Shown here in pieces: positions 1 to 7,565 of a stretch of 64,000 nt of DNA; positions within the stretch are counted from its first letter, which is position 1, and the number at the start of each line of letters is the position of its first letter. The notes beneath the pieces are model-generated. The model was not told the origin of the DNA. It did no database searches and saw only the letters and a program-made list of their open reading frames with translations. Location: NCBI RefSeq assembly GCF_001422985.1, contig NZ_LMNL01000001.1, forward strand, positions 720-64,719, read 5' to 3'. Made by a program: the position numbers and the translations under genes. The DNA is from Methylobacterium sp. Leaf117 (GTDB lineage: Bacteria; Pseudomonadota; Alphaproteobacteria; Rhizobiales; Beijerinckiaceae).

Positions 1-410
1 GAGTTGTTGCGGCTGCGGCCGAAGTCGACGTACTGGGCGTCAGCTTCGATACCGACGACCACGCCCGAACCCGGGGTGAACTGGTAGTTGTAGCCGATCT
101 GACCACCGCCCGTGAAACCCTCGTTGGAGTTGTTCGAGTAGGCGACCTGCGACGGACCGCCGGCGCCGACGAGGCCGTTCGGGCCACGCACGAGGTTCGG
201 GAACACGTTGTTGTAGACGTTGGTGTCGCGGCTGGAGGCGTCGAAGCCGTAACCGGCGTTGAAACCGGCGTAGAAGCCCGTCCAGGTGAACACCGGCACC
301 GGCACGAATACCGGCGGCGGAGCCTGGCGACGCGGCAGGTCGGCAGCGAAAGCGGAACCGGCGAGTGCGATGCCGGCGAGCGCGGTGGCGCCGCGAAGGA
401 AGGATTTCAT
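1..410 (-). CDS. Outer membrane beta-barrel protein (Omp25/Omp31-like), 3' end cut off by the window
   Basis: The first 136 residues are visible. The gene starts at ATG 410-408, behind an AGAGGA ribosome-binding site, and runs off the left edge. Residues 1-22 are a clear Sec signal peptide (MKSFLRG, hydrophobic core, AFA-AD cleavage). A short Pro-rich linker follows, then the WTGFYAGFNAGYGF first strand typical of the rhizobial/Methylobacterium outer-membrane beta-barrel family, and Gly/Asn/Tyr-rich alternating strands (GGGQIGYNYQF, GVVVGIEADAQY). Members of this family sit in the outer membrane as abundant small porin-like or structural proteins with no defined substrate. The family call is firm; the specific function is not known. 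Confidence 0.85.
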   Translation of the reverse strand, partial: MKSFLRGATALAGIALAGSAFAADLPRRQAPPPVFVPVPVFTWTGFYAGFNAGYGFDASSRDTNVYNNVFPNLVRGPNGLVGAGGPSQVAYSNNSNEGFTGGGQIGYNYQFTPGSGVVVGIEADAQYVDFGRSRNN

Positions 411-636
411 GGTCTGGTCCTCTAACCGTTGGACAACGGCACCACTTTTGCTGGTGGCGTCCGCTGCAGTTCCCCGTCTTTAATCCAGCAGCGTGCAAGA
501 AGCTGTTGCGTTACGAACACGCCAGCCGCCGTGAACGCGGCCCCTTTGTGGCGATGCTCGTCTTATTCTTACCCACTCCGTGAACACCGAACGTCCGCGA
601 ATGGCCAAGGTTCATCTGCGGCCACGCTTTTCCGCG

Positions 637-1494
637 TTAACGACCCTGACAGATTGTCGCGGGGGGCTGGTCGGATCCGTCGGCGAGGGCGACGGCCGAG
701 ATCAGGCGGCCGTAATCCGGTTCCCGGCGGTGGGTGGTCCGGCGATAGCTGTAGAACAGCTCCGGGTCCGCGTAGGTGCAGCGCCCGAGATCGCCGGCCG
801 TGCCGATTCCGCTCTCGGCGAGGCGCGCGGCGATGAAGCCGGGAAGGTCGAACTGCGCGTGCTCCGCGCGCAGCCCCGGCCTCAGGAAGCGCTCGAAACC
901 CGGGGCTTCCGCATGGAAGCGCGCGATGAAATCCGGGCCGACCTCGTACGAAGCCTGACCGATCGTCGGACCCAGCACCGCGACGATGCGGCTGCGCTCG
1001 GCGCCGAGGCGCACCATGGCGTCGACCGTGGCACCGATCACCCCGGTGAGTGCACCCTTCCAGCCCGCATGGGCGGCGCCGACCACGCGGTTCTGCGCGT
1101 CGGCGAACAGGATCGGGCCGCAATCGGCCGTGGCGATTCCGAGCGCCAGGCCGGGCACGCGCGTCACCATCGCGTCCGCTTTCGGGCGCTGATCCAGGGG
1201 TATCGGCCCTTCGACCACCACCACCTCGGCGGAATGAACCTGATACAGGCTGATCAGCCGATCTTCCGCCACGCCGAGGCGGGCGCACATCCGGCGCCGG
1301 TTCTCGGCCACATGCGCGGGCGCATCATCGGAGCCGAGCCCGCCATTGAGCCCCGCATAGAGTCCCTCGGACACCCCGCCGCGCCGGGTGAAGAAGGCGT
1401 GGCGGATCCCCGGCAGGCCGGCGAGAGCGGAGGATTCGAGCGCGGAGGATTCGAGGACGGAGGAGTCGAGGGCATCGGCGGTGTCACGCGTCAT
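637..1494 (-). CDS. pgeF: Peptidoglycan editing factor PgeF (YfiH / laccase-domain family)
   Basis: 285 residues, the usual family length. The zinc-site residues are in the expected order: His87 in QVHSA, Cys125 in ADCGP and His142 in HAGWKG. Family members are Cu/Zn-site proteins, reported as multicopper-like polyphenol oxidases, as purine nucleoside phosphorylases, and as PgeF, which removes L-Ser misincorporated into muropeptides. Which activity dominates here cannot be read from the sequence. The N-terminus before residue 26 is not conserved and contains a threefold 5-residue repeat (LDSSV, LESSA, LESSA) encoded by a 15-bp tandem duplication. The true start could therefore be a little further downstream. 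The stop lies about 226 bp upstream of the porin start, so they are separate units. Confidence 0.9.
   Translation of the reverse strand: MTRDTADALDSSVLESSALESSALAGLPGIRHAFFTRRGGVSEGLYAGLNGGLGSDDAPAHVAENRRRMCARLGVAEDRLISLYQVHSAEVVVVEGPIPLDQRPKADAMVTRVPGLALGIATADCGPILFADAQNRVVGAAHAGWKGALTGVIGATVDAMVRLGAERSRIVAVLGPTIGQASYEVGPDFIARFHAEAPGFERFLRPGLRAEHAQFDLPGFIAARLAESGIGTAGDLGRCTYADPELFYSYRRTTHRREPDYGRLISAVALADGSDQPPATICQGR
1426..1470. repeat. 15-bp tandem repeat, 3 units, inside the 5' end of pgeF
   Basis: Three consecutive 15-mers of the form (ag/cg/ga)CGGAGGA(t/g)TCGAG. The first two differ at one or two bases and the third is more diverged. The unit is a codon multiple, so it extends the PgeF N-terminus by 5-residue steps without a frameshift. 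Confidence 0.8.
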
Positions 1495-1662
1495 GGCGTC
1501 TTCGGTCCTGAAGAGGGAAGGGGACGGGGCGCCGGAGCCGAGACCTGGGCGCTCAGACAGGAGCGGGGTGAAATCAGCTTCGGCACACCCTGACGGCGGC
1601 GTTCTTTACGCTTCGTTAAGCATGTTTTGATCGGATGATTCTCAAGAGTCGAGGACCAGCCG

Positions 1663-2235
1663 ATGTCGGAAGCCGCCCGTCACCCATCCCCGTACGACCC
1701 GGCCGCCCGGCCTCAACCCGGGCCGCTGCGTGACTGGCTCGCGGCCATGAAGGCGGTCACCGAGACGCCCGCCGCCGCGACGCCCGTCCGCGAGGCTGCC
1801 CGCCTCGCTGAAACGGCCCCGGAAACCCGGGCGCCCGAGACTAACAAGTCGTGGACCCCACGGGTGGTGACGCCGGCACCGGCCAGTGCCGAAGATGCGG
1901 ACGTCTCGGACCTGATGGCGGAGAACATCATGCTGAAGGCGAAGCTCAAGGTCGAGACCGACCGCTACGACGCGCTCCAGGGCGTCATCGCCCGCGAGCT
2001 GCGTAGCCTGCGCGCCCATGTCGAGGAGGAGATGCGCGATCTGGAGACGGTCCGGGGCGAGCGCGACCATCTCGTCGCGCTTCAGGCCGAGTTCGAGCAG
2101 GAAATCCGCGATCTGCGCGTCCGGATCACCGCCGATGCGGCGAATTTCAGCGAGATGCGCAGCGAGCGCGACCTGTGGGCGGCGCGGGCCGAGGCTCTGG
2201 CCCAGCCGATCTTCCAGCACCGCAGCGCGGTCTGA
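1663..2235 (+). CDS. Hypothetical coiled-coil protein
   Basis: 190 residues, ATG start preceded by GAGTCGAGGACC. I do not recognise a named family. Residues 1-75 are Pro/Ala/Thr-rich and likely disordered. From about residue 82 to 180 there is a long amphipathic helical stretch rich in Glu, Arg, Leu and Asp (MAENIMLKAKLKVETDRYDA, then LRSLRAHVEEEMRDLE) with heptad spacing expected of a coiled coil. There is no signal peptide or membrane segment, so it is probably cytoplasmic and oligomeric. It is transcribed divergently from pgeF across about 170 bp and ends at a strong hairpin terminator. GC and codon use match its neighbours, so it is a real gene of unknown role. Confidence 0.7.
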   Translation: MSEAARHPSPYDPAARPQPGPLRDWLAAMKAVTETPAAATPVREAARLAETAPETRAPETNKSWTPRVVTPAPASAEDADVSDLMAENIMLKAKLKVETDRYDALQGVIARELRSLRAHVEEEMRDLETVRGERDHLVALQAEFEQEIRDLRVRITADAANFSEMRSERDLWAARAEALAQPIFQHRSAV

Positions 2236-2265
2236 GACCACCCGTTTCGGGGGCCTGAAACACCG

Positions 2266-2293
2266 AAGGGCCGCCCCTCGCAGGGCGGCCCTT
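2266..2293. terminator. Strong 11-bp hairpin terminator, probably bidirectional
   Basis: Perfect inverted repeat AAGGGCCGCCC (2266-2276) and GGGCGGCCCTT (2283-2293) around a 6-base loop. It lies just after the coiled-coil gene stop on the plus strand. It also lies just after the small ORF at 2346-2417 on the minus strand, so it can end both transcripts. The U-tract is short on either side. Confidence 0.85.
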
Positions 2294-2345
2294 CCATTGC
2301 CGAACCACTCGTGTCCGGCCGAAACTGTCTCGTTCGCGTCGAGCG

Positions 2346-2417
2346 CTAGAAGGCTGCGCCGGAGGCGACGGTCCAGGTCCGGGGGGCCGGGGTGAGCGGC
2401 TGATGACAATGAGACAC
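2346..2417 (-). CDS. Candidate 23-residue small protein or leader peptide with perfect anti-SD complementarity
   Basis: GTG start at 2417-2415, TAG stop at 2348-2346, peptide MSHCHQPLTPAPRTWTVASG followed by AAF. The start follows AAAGGAGGTGATCC with 7 bases between AGGAGG and GTG, which is ideal spacing. The minus-strand unit is bounded by an upstream 8-bp hairpin (2514-2534) and the downstream terminator (2266-2293), so it looks like a self-contained transcript of about 200 nt. The N-terminal His-Cys-His could bind metal. I do not recognise the peptide. It could be a leader peptide, a toxin or precursor peptide, or the SD-like stretch could serve RNA-RNA pairing instead of translation. Confidence 0.5.
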   Translation of the reverse strand: MSHCHQPLTPAPRTWTVASGAAF

Positions 2418-2433
2418 TGGATCACCTCCTTTC
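2417..2433 (-). promoter_or_regulatory. Extended Shine-Dalgarno: 17-base match to the complement of the 16S rRNA 3' end
   Basis: The minus strand reads GAAAGGAGGTGATCCAG. The plus strand of the same bases equals the mature 3' tail of alphaproteobacterial 16S rRNA (CTGGATCACCTCCTTTC). Ordinary SDs share 4-8 bases. A match this long is exceptional and decides the GTG 2417 start for the small ORF. Confidence 0.8.
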
Positions 2434-2513
2434 GTTCGTTGCGGGTGAGCCAAAGCTAGTGAGCCCCGGCGGGTTTGAAAAGGGGGTCGGCCGCGCCCAT
2501 CCGCCGCTCCCCT

Positions 2514-2534
2514 CCCGACCCAGTCCGGGTCGGG
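2514..2534. other. Perfect 8-bp hairpin upstream of the small ORF and of the Rieske gene
   Basis: CCCGACCC (2514-2521), loop AGTCC, GGGTCGGG (2527-2534). It sits between the divergent small ORF and Rieske gene. It could mark the edge of the small transcript or act as an operator-like palindrome. There is no adjacent U-tract, so a terminator role is unlikely. Confidence 0.55.
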
Positions 2535-2643
2535 CGAGCACTGCGCTGGCCTCGGCTTCACCGGAGGTCTAAAGCGTCAGGCCTTCTCCCCAGGGTGGAG
2601 CGGCCCCGTGTGTCGCCCACCGGCCACGGACCGACCCCACCCC

Positions 2644-3789
2644 ATGTCCACAGCCCTGCGGATGCCGGCGCCCGACGAGGCGGCGCTCGACCCGGACGCC
2701 ATCCACTCGGACGCCATCCACTCGGACGCCATCCACTCGGACGCCTTGCATCCGGATGCCATGCGTCAGCCGCTGCCCGACGCCTGGTACTGCGTCGGCC
2801 GCTCGGATGCCCTGAAGGCGGGTGCGTTGCGCGCCGTCGAGCTGAACGGGGAGCAGATCGTCCTCGGCCGTGAGGCCTCCGGCGCGCCCTTCGCGCTACG
2901 CGACCGCTGCCCCCATCGCGGCATGGCCCTGTCGAAGGGCCGCTTCGACGGCGACGCCCTGACCTGCCCGTTCCACGGCTGGCGCTTCGGCACCGACGGG
3001 CGCTGCCGCGACGTCCCGACGCTGTCGGCCCGCGACAACGCCGATTTTTCGCGCATCGCCGTGCAGCGCTTCCCGATCCGGGAGAGCGCGGGCTTCGCCT
3101 GGGTCAATCCCTATCTCGGGCCGCCGACCGGCTCACCCGCGGCCGCCCTGCCGGAACTCGGCTTCGCGCCGGCTGGCTGCGTGGTGGTGGAACTGGTGGT
3201 CGAAGCCTCGTTCGACCTGACGACGCTGAGCCTCGTCGATCCCGGCCACGTCGCCTTCGTCCACGATTCCTGGTGGTTCCGGCCCTCGAAGGAGCTGCGC
3301 GAGAAGGTCAAGACCTTCACGCCGACCCCGCACGGCTTCACCATGACGAGCCACGCCACCACCACGAGTTCCCCGGTCTACCGGCTGCTCGGCGGCGCGC
3401 CCTCCGTCGAGATCGAGTTCCGCCTGCCGGGGGTGCGCCTGGAGCGGATCGAGGCGGGCACCAAGCGGGTCGCGAACTACACCTTCGCCACGCCCCTGAC
3501 CCAGAACCGCACGATGCTCACCAACGCGCTGTACTGGAACATGCCGGCCCTGAACCTGCTGAAGCCCATCGCCCGGCCGCTGATGCGCCAGTTCCTGACG
3601 CAGGACCAGCAGGTGCTCCAGCACGCCCAGGCCGGCCTCGATCGCAAACCCACCATGGTGCTGTTCGGCCAGGGCGACCTGCCGTCGCAATGGTATTTCC
3701 GCCTGAAGCGCGAGGCCCTGCAGGCCGCCCGTGAGGGCCGCGATTTCGTCACCCCGCTCGCCACGCAGGAACTGCGCTGGCGCTCGTGA
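2644..3789 (+). CDS. Rieske [2Fe-2S] non-heme iron oxygenase (aromatic ring-hydroxylating / O-demethylase alpha-subunit type)
   Basis: 381 residues from ATG 2644; an in-frame upstream start at 2608 adds 12 unconserved residues. Residues 46-150 form a Rieske domain with Cys89-x-His91 and Cys108-x2-His111 (CPHRG ... CPFHG). The catalytic domain carries the mononuclear iron motif D199-PGH202-VAFVH207. Such single-component alpha subunits use electrons from a separate reductase to hydroxylate or demethylate aromatic or cyclic substrates. No reductase or ferredoxin gene is adjacent, so the partner is elsewhere and the substrate unknown. Residues 17-40 are a His/Asp-rich repeat (DAIHS x3, DALHP, DAMRQ) outside the conserved fold. 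The MBL-fold hydrolase follows 80 bp downstream on the same strand. Confidence 0.85.
   Translation: MSTALRMPAPDEAALDPDAIHSDAIHSDAIHSDALHPDAMRQPLPDAWYCVGRSDALKAGALRAVELNGEQIVLGREASGAPFALRDRCPHRGMALSKGRFDGDALTCPFHGWRFGTDGRCRDVPTLSARDNADFSRIAVQRFPIRESAGFAWVNPYLGPPTGSPAAALPELGFAPAGCVVVELVVEASFDLTTLSLVDPGHVAFVHDSWWFRPSKELREKVKTFTPTPHGFTMTSHATTTSSPVYRLLGGAPSVEIEFRLPGVRLERIEAGTKRVANYTFATPLTQNRTMLTNALYWNMPALNLLKPIARPLMRQFLTQDQQVLQHAQAGLDRKPTMVLFGQGDLPSQWYFRLKREALQAAREGRDFVTPLATQELRWRS
2694..2768. repeat. 15-bp tandem repeat, 5 units, in the 5' end of the Rieske gene
   Basis: Units GGACGCCATCCACTC at 2694, 2709 and 2724 are identical. Units at 2739 and 2754 are diverged (GGACGCCTTGCATCC, GGATGCCATGCGTCA). 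In frame, this gives a variable His/Asp-rich linker. The identical core suggests recent slippage or ongoing length variation. Confidence 0.9.
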
Positions 3790-3869
3790 TCGAGCCGCGA
3801 CGTTCCCCTGAATCTGCGATGCTCGGCCGCGCCGCTTGATCGCGGCGCCGCAGCCGCCATCTCGGGGGA

Positions 3870-4946
3870 ATGAAACGGCATAGTTTGATCAAGGCGTTGA
3901 GCGCCGCCACCGTGATGACGCTCGGCGGGGTCGGCTATGCCGCGCACCGGCGGGGCCGCAATCCCTATTACCGGGGCCCCCGCAGCGACCATTTCGACGG
4001 TCTGCGCTTCCACGGCGTCGACCAGCCGGCCGATGCCAGCCTCGGTGATCTCGCCCGCTGGCGCACGCGGCGCGGCATCGACAGCCCGCCGCGCCAGACA
4101 TGGCCGTCCTACCACCCGAGCCCCTTCGCGACGGACGTCCCGCCCGAGCGGCATGCAGGCCTGCGCGTCACCCTGATCGGGCACGCCAGCTACCTGTTCC
4201 AGGTGGCGGGCCGGAACATCCTGGTCGATCCCGTCTATGCCCGGCGCGCCAGTCCGGTGCGCTTCGCCGGACCGAAGCGGGTCAATCCGCCGGGGATCGC
4301 CTATGCCGACCTGCCTCCGATCGACGCGGTGCTGCTCACCCACAACCATTACGACCATCTCGACGGGCCGACGGTGGCGCGGCTCTGGCAGGCCCATCAG
4401 CCGCTGATCCTCGCACCGCTCGGCAACGACGCGATCCTGCGCGGCTACGACGACACCATGCATGTGGAGACGCGCGACTGGGGCGAGTCGGTCGATCTCG
4501 GCGGCGGTCTCACGGTTCACCTCACCCCCGCCAACCACTGGTCGGCGCGCGGGGTGAACGACCGGCGCATGGCCCTGTGGTGCTCCTTCGTCCTCACCAC
4601 GCCGGTGGGCGTCCACTACCATTCGGGCGATACCGGCCTGCGCGACGGGGCGAGTTTTCGCGAGGCCCGGGCTCGGTTCGGCCCGCCGCGGCTCGCCACC
4701 CTGCCGATCGGCGCCTACGAGCCGCGCTGGTTCATGAAGGACCAGCACATGAACCCGGCCGAGGCGGTCGAGGCCGGGCTGCTCCTCGGCGCCGACCAGA
4801 TGCTCGGCCACCATTGGGGCACCTTCCAGCTCACCGACGAGGGGATCGAGCAGCCGGTCGAGGCCCTCGCGGCCGCCTGCGCCGAGACCGGCCTCGCGCC
4901 GGAAAGGTTCCTCGCGATGCGGCCGGGGCAGGTCTGGCAGGCCTGA
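3870..4946 (+). CDS. MBL-fold metallo-hydrolase, NAPE-PLD / YtnP-like lipoprotein hydrolase family
   Basis: 358 residues. An N-terminal basic-hydrophobic segment (MKRHSLIKALSAATVMTLGG) looks like a membrane anchor or signal sequence. The metallo-beta-lactamase metal motif is THNHYDHLD at 157-165, with further ligands in HSGDTG (about 247-252) and HHWGTF (about 312-317). The stretch DPVYARRASPVRFAGPKR (120-137) is characteristic of the bacterial N-acylphosphatidylethanolamine phospholipase D-like branch. That family cleaves phosphodiesters; a lipid substrate at the membrane is plausible but inferred. All metal ligands appear present. It lies 80 bp after the Rieske gene and may share its transcript. 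Confidence 0.85.
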   Translation: MKRHSLIKALSAATVMTLGGVGYAAHRRGRNPYYRGPRSDHFDGLRFHGVDQPADASLGDLARWRTRRGIDSPPRQTWPSYHPSPFATDVPPERHAGLRVTLIGHASYLFQVAGRNILVDPVYARRASPVRFAGPKRVNPPGIAYADLPPIDAVLLTHNHYDHLDGPTVARLWQAHQPLILAPLGNDAILRGYDDTMHVETRDWGESVDLGGGLTVHLTPANHWSARGVNDRRMALWCSFVLTTPVGVHYHSGDTGLRDGASFREARARFGPPRLATLPIGAYEPRWFMKDQHMNPAEAVEAGLLLGADQMLGHHWGTFQLTDEGIEQPVEALAAACAETGLAPERFLAMRPGQVWQA

Positions 4947-4951
4947 ACGGC

Positions 4952-5008
4952 GCAGGCTCCCGACCTCCGCCCGGAATGCCGCGTCGTGACGGCTTTCCGC
5001 GAGCCTGC
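4952..5008. terminator. Nested hairpin between convergent genes
   Basis: Outer arms GCAGGCTC (4952-4959) and GAGCCTGC (5001-5008) enclose an inner stem GGAATGCCG (4973-4981) / CGGCTTTCC (4990-4998) with one T-T mismatch. It fills the 64-bp space between the converging MBL-hydrolase and hslU genes, consistent with a bidirectional terminator. Confidence 0.65.
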
Positions 5009-5010
5009 CG

Positions 5011-6324
5011 CTACAGAATAAACCGGCTCAGATCCGCGTTCGCCGCCAGGCTCTCCACCCGCGACCGCACGTACTCGGCATCGATCGGCACGGTCTCGCC
5101 GGAGCGGTCGGTGGCCGTGAAGGAGATCTCGTCGATGACGCGCTCCAGCACGGTCTGGAGGCGGCGGGCGCCGATATTCTCCACCGAGTTGTTCACGTCG
5201 ACGGCGACGCGGGCGAGCGCATCCACCGCGTCCTCGCTGAATTCGAGGGTGACGCCCTCGGTCTGCATCAGCGCCACGGTCTGCTTCAGCAGGCTCGCCT
5301 CCGTCGAGGTCAGGATCTGGCGGAAATCCTCCACCGTCAGCGGTTGCAGCTCGACCCGGATCGGCAGGCGGCCCTGCAACTCCGGCAAAAGGTCGGACGG
5401 CTTGGAGACGTGGAACGCGCCGCTGGCGATGAACAGGATGTGGTCGGTCTTCACCGGTCCGTGCTTCGTCGCGACCGTGGTGCCCTCGATGAGAGGCAGC
5501 AGATCGCGCTGCACCCCCTCGCGGGAGACGTCGGCCGAGGAGCGCCCTTCCTTGGCGCAGATCTTGTCGATCTCGTCGAGGAAGACGATGCCGTTGTCCT
5601 CGACTTCGCGGATCGCTTCCTGGGTGAGGGATTCGGCATCCACGAGCTTGTCGGACTCCTCGGCCAGCAGCGGGGCGTAGGCGTCCTTCACCGTCATCCG
5701 GCGCGGCTTGCCCTTCTGGCCGCCGAGCGCCTTGCCGAGCATGTCTCCGAGATTGACCGCGCCCATGGAGGCCCCCGGCATGCCGGGAATCTCGAACATC
5801 GGCAGGCCGCCCGGCGATCCGCCGGCCAGTTCGATCTCGACCTCCTTGTCGTCCAGCTCGCTCGCTCGGAGCTTCTTGCGGAAGCTGTCGCGGGTGGCCT
5901 GGCTCGCGGTCGGGCCGACCAGGGCGTCGAGGATGCGGGCCTCGGCGGCCGCCTCGGCCTTGGCCTTCACCGAGCGGCGCTTCTCCTCGCGCTTGAGGCC
6001 GATGCCGACCTCCACGAGGTCGCGTACGATCTGCTCCACGTCGCGGCCGACATAGCCGACTTCGGTGAACTTGGTGGCCTCGATCTTGAGGAAGGGCGCG
6101 CCGGCGAGGCGCGCGAGGCGTCGGGCGATCTCGGTCTTGCCGCAGCCCGTGGGGCCGATCATCAGGATGTTCTTCGGCGCGACCTCCTCGCGCAGGGGGC
6201 CGGTGAGCTGCTGCCGGCGCCAGCGGTTGCGCAGCGCGATGGCGACGGCGCGCTTGGCGTCGCCCTGTCCGACGATGAAACGGTCGAGTTCCGAGACGAT
6301 CTCGCGGGGAGAGAAGGTGGTCAT
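5011..6324 (-). CDS. hslU: HslU, ATPase subunit of the HslVU (ClpYQ) protease
   Basis: 437 residues, typical length. Walker A GPTGCGKT at 57-64, the I-domain insertion, Walker [11 protein letters not shown], and the conserved C-terminus LSRFIL, which inserts into HslV to activate it, are all present. The hexamer unfolds cytoplasmic substrates and feeds them to HslV. The start ATG 6324-6322 overlaps the stop of the DUF2157 gene by one base (TGATG), indicating translational coupling. hslV lies 3 kb upstream, separated by a chemoreceptor and the DUF2157 gene, whereas the two subunits are normally adjacent or nearly so. No heat-shock promoter was identified immediately before it. Confidence 0.97.
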   Translation of the reverse strand: MTTFSPREIVSELDRFIVGQGDAKRAVAIALRNRWRRQQLTGPLREEVAPKNILMIGPTGCGKTEIARRLARLAGAPFLKIEATKFTEVGYVGRDVEQIVRDLVEVGIGLKREEKRRSVKAKAEAAAEARILDALVGPTASQATRDSFRKKLRASELDDKEVEIELAGGSPGGLPMFEIPGMPGASMGAVNLGDMLGKALGGQKGKPRRMTVKDAYAPLLAEESDKLVDAESLTQEAIREVEDNGIVFLDEIDKICAKEGRSSADVSREGVQRDLLPLIEGTTVATKHGPVKTDHILFIASGAFHVSKPSDLLPELQGRLPIRVELQPLTVEDFRQILTSTEASLLKQTVALMQTEGVTLEFSEDAVDALARVAVDVNNSVENIGARRLQTVLERVIDEISFTATDRSGETVPIDAEYVRSRVESLAANADLSRFIL

Positions 6325-7394
6325 CACGCTCCGATCGGATGAGGCAGCCGGACTGCCAGGGGGCGGGGGAGGGCGCGCAGCACGAGGGCGCGCAAGGGGT
6401 GCCATCCGGCGCTGAGCGCCAGGATGAAGGCCCCCAGCGTGAGCAGGCTCAGCGGGATCGTGCTGCCGGCGAACCCGGCGTCCCGCACCAGCGACCCGAG
6501 GGCGATCCCGGCATAGACGAGGCCGGAGACCAGCAGCGCGCGCCGGTCTACCGCGAGGGCGATGCCGGCGAGGCCGAGCACGATCGCCAGCACGCCGAGG
6601 GTCGCCGCCTGTCCGCCGCCGGCGGTCAGGTTGCCCAGGATCGGATGCACGATCAGGGGCGCGGCCAGGAGGTGGAGCCAGAAGGCGATATCGGTGCGGC
6701 GGGTGACGCGGGCCGGGTCGGACAGGTCGAACCGCATGGCCAGGGCGAAGACGCCGAGGCCGGCAGCGATGAACACGCCATTGTGCGCCGCAAGGGTCAG
6801 ATCCGGCGCAACGGCGAGCAGAACTCCGAAGAGAAGGGCGCCGAGCGACGCCGCACCCGCCGCCACGGTGATCGGCACGGCGAAGCGCCGATAATGCAGG
6901 GTCACCAGCGCGAGGGTCGCGAGCCCGCTGCCGATCAGCGGGGCCGGGCCGAGGCGGTCCGCCGTCATCAGGTCGAACAGCGTCGGCCAGCTCGACCCGG
7001 CAAGGCCGGAACCGGCGAGCCCGAAGGCCACCGACGATTGTACCGCCAGGGCGAACAGGACCAGCAGCACGATGCTGGGCAGGGCCATGCGGCGACGGAG
7101 GGTGAAGAATTCGGCAAGGCCCCAGGCCAGGACGGCGATCAGGGCATAGCCCGCGGCCGGACCCAGCGCCGACAGTCCGAAATGCGCGCAGGCGCCGAGG
7201 AACAGGAACAGCCCGAGGGTGACGAAGATGTCGGCGAAGCCCGAGACGAAGCGCAGGCGCTCGTCGTCGCGCGGCTCTTCGAGGCCGGGTGGGAGCATCG
7301 CACCCGCCCGGGCCAAGCGATCGAGAGCGTTCGCCTGCACATCGGTGATGATGCCCTCGGCCACGGCGCGGCGGAGGTGGTCGATGGTGATCAC
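6324..7394 (-). CDS. DUF2157-type polytopic membrane protein
   Basis: 356 residues. A cytoplasmic N-terminus of about 50 residues ([20 protein letters not shown]) has the helical start typical of DUF2157 proteins. It is followed by about 10-12 hydrophobic segments through to the C-terminus. No catalytic motif is visible and the family has no established function. The last base of its stop is the first base of the hslU start codon, so hslU translation probably depends on it. About 170 bp of non-coding DNA separates it from the upstream chemoreceptor stop, so a promoter for the DUF2157-hslU pair could lie at 7395-7565. Confidence 0.75.
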   Translation of the reverse strand: MITIDHLRRAVAEGIITDVQANALDRLARAGAMLPPGLEEPRDDERLRFVSGFADIFVTLGLFLFLGACAHFGLSALGPAAGYALIAVLAWGLAEFFTLRRRMALPSIVLLVLFALAVQSSVAFGLAGSGLAGSSWPTLFDLMTADRLGPAPLIGSGLATLALVTLHYRRFAVPITVAAGAASLGALLFGVLLAVAPDLTLAAHNGVFIAAGLGVFALAMRFDLSDPARVTRRTDIAFWLHLLAAPLIVHPILGNLTAGGGQAATLGVLAIVLGLAGIALAVDRRALLVSGLVYAGIALGSLVRDAGFAGSTIPLSLLTLGAFILALSAGWHPLRALVLRALPRPLAVRLPHPIGA

Positions 7395-7565
7395 GACGGA
7401 ACCTCGCGGAGGGTCGCCCGGCGATGAGCAAGGGCGATGCCGCGTCGGGCAGGAAAGGGGTCGGGCTGGCGCACGGTCCGGACTTAAGCGCCCGGCGCCG
7501 TGCTTTCCAGTCGTGCCCGCCCCCTCATCGCGGTTCGATCGTCCGAGTCCGGTTGTTCCGGCGTC

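Noticed and set aside
2694..2768. CRISPR-like array
   Set aside because: Units are contiguous 15-mers with no spacers, inside a coding frame; a simple tandem repeat.
2644..3789. Rieske gene starting at 2608
   Set aside because: Upstream 12 residues are unconserved and the 2644 ATG is the natural start before the variable repeat.
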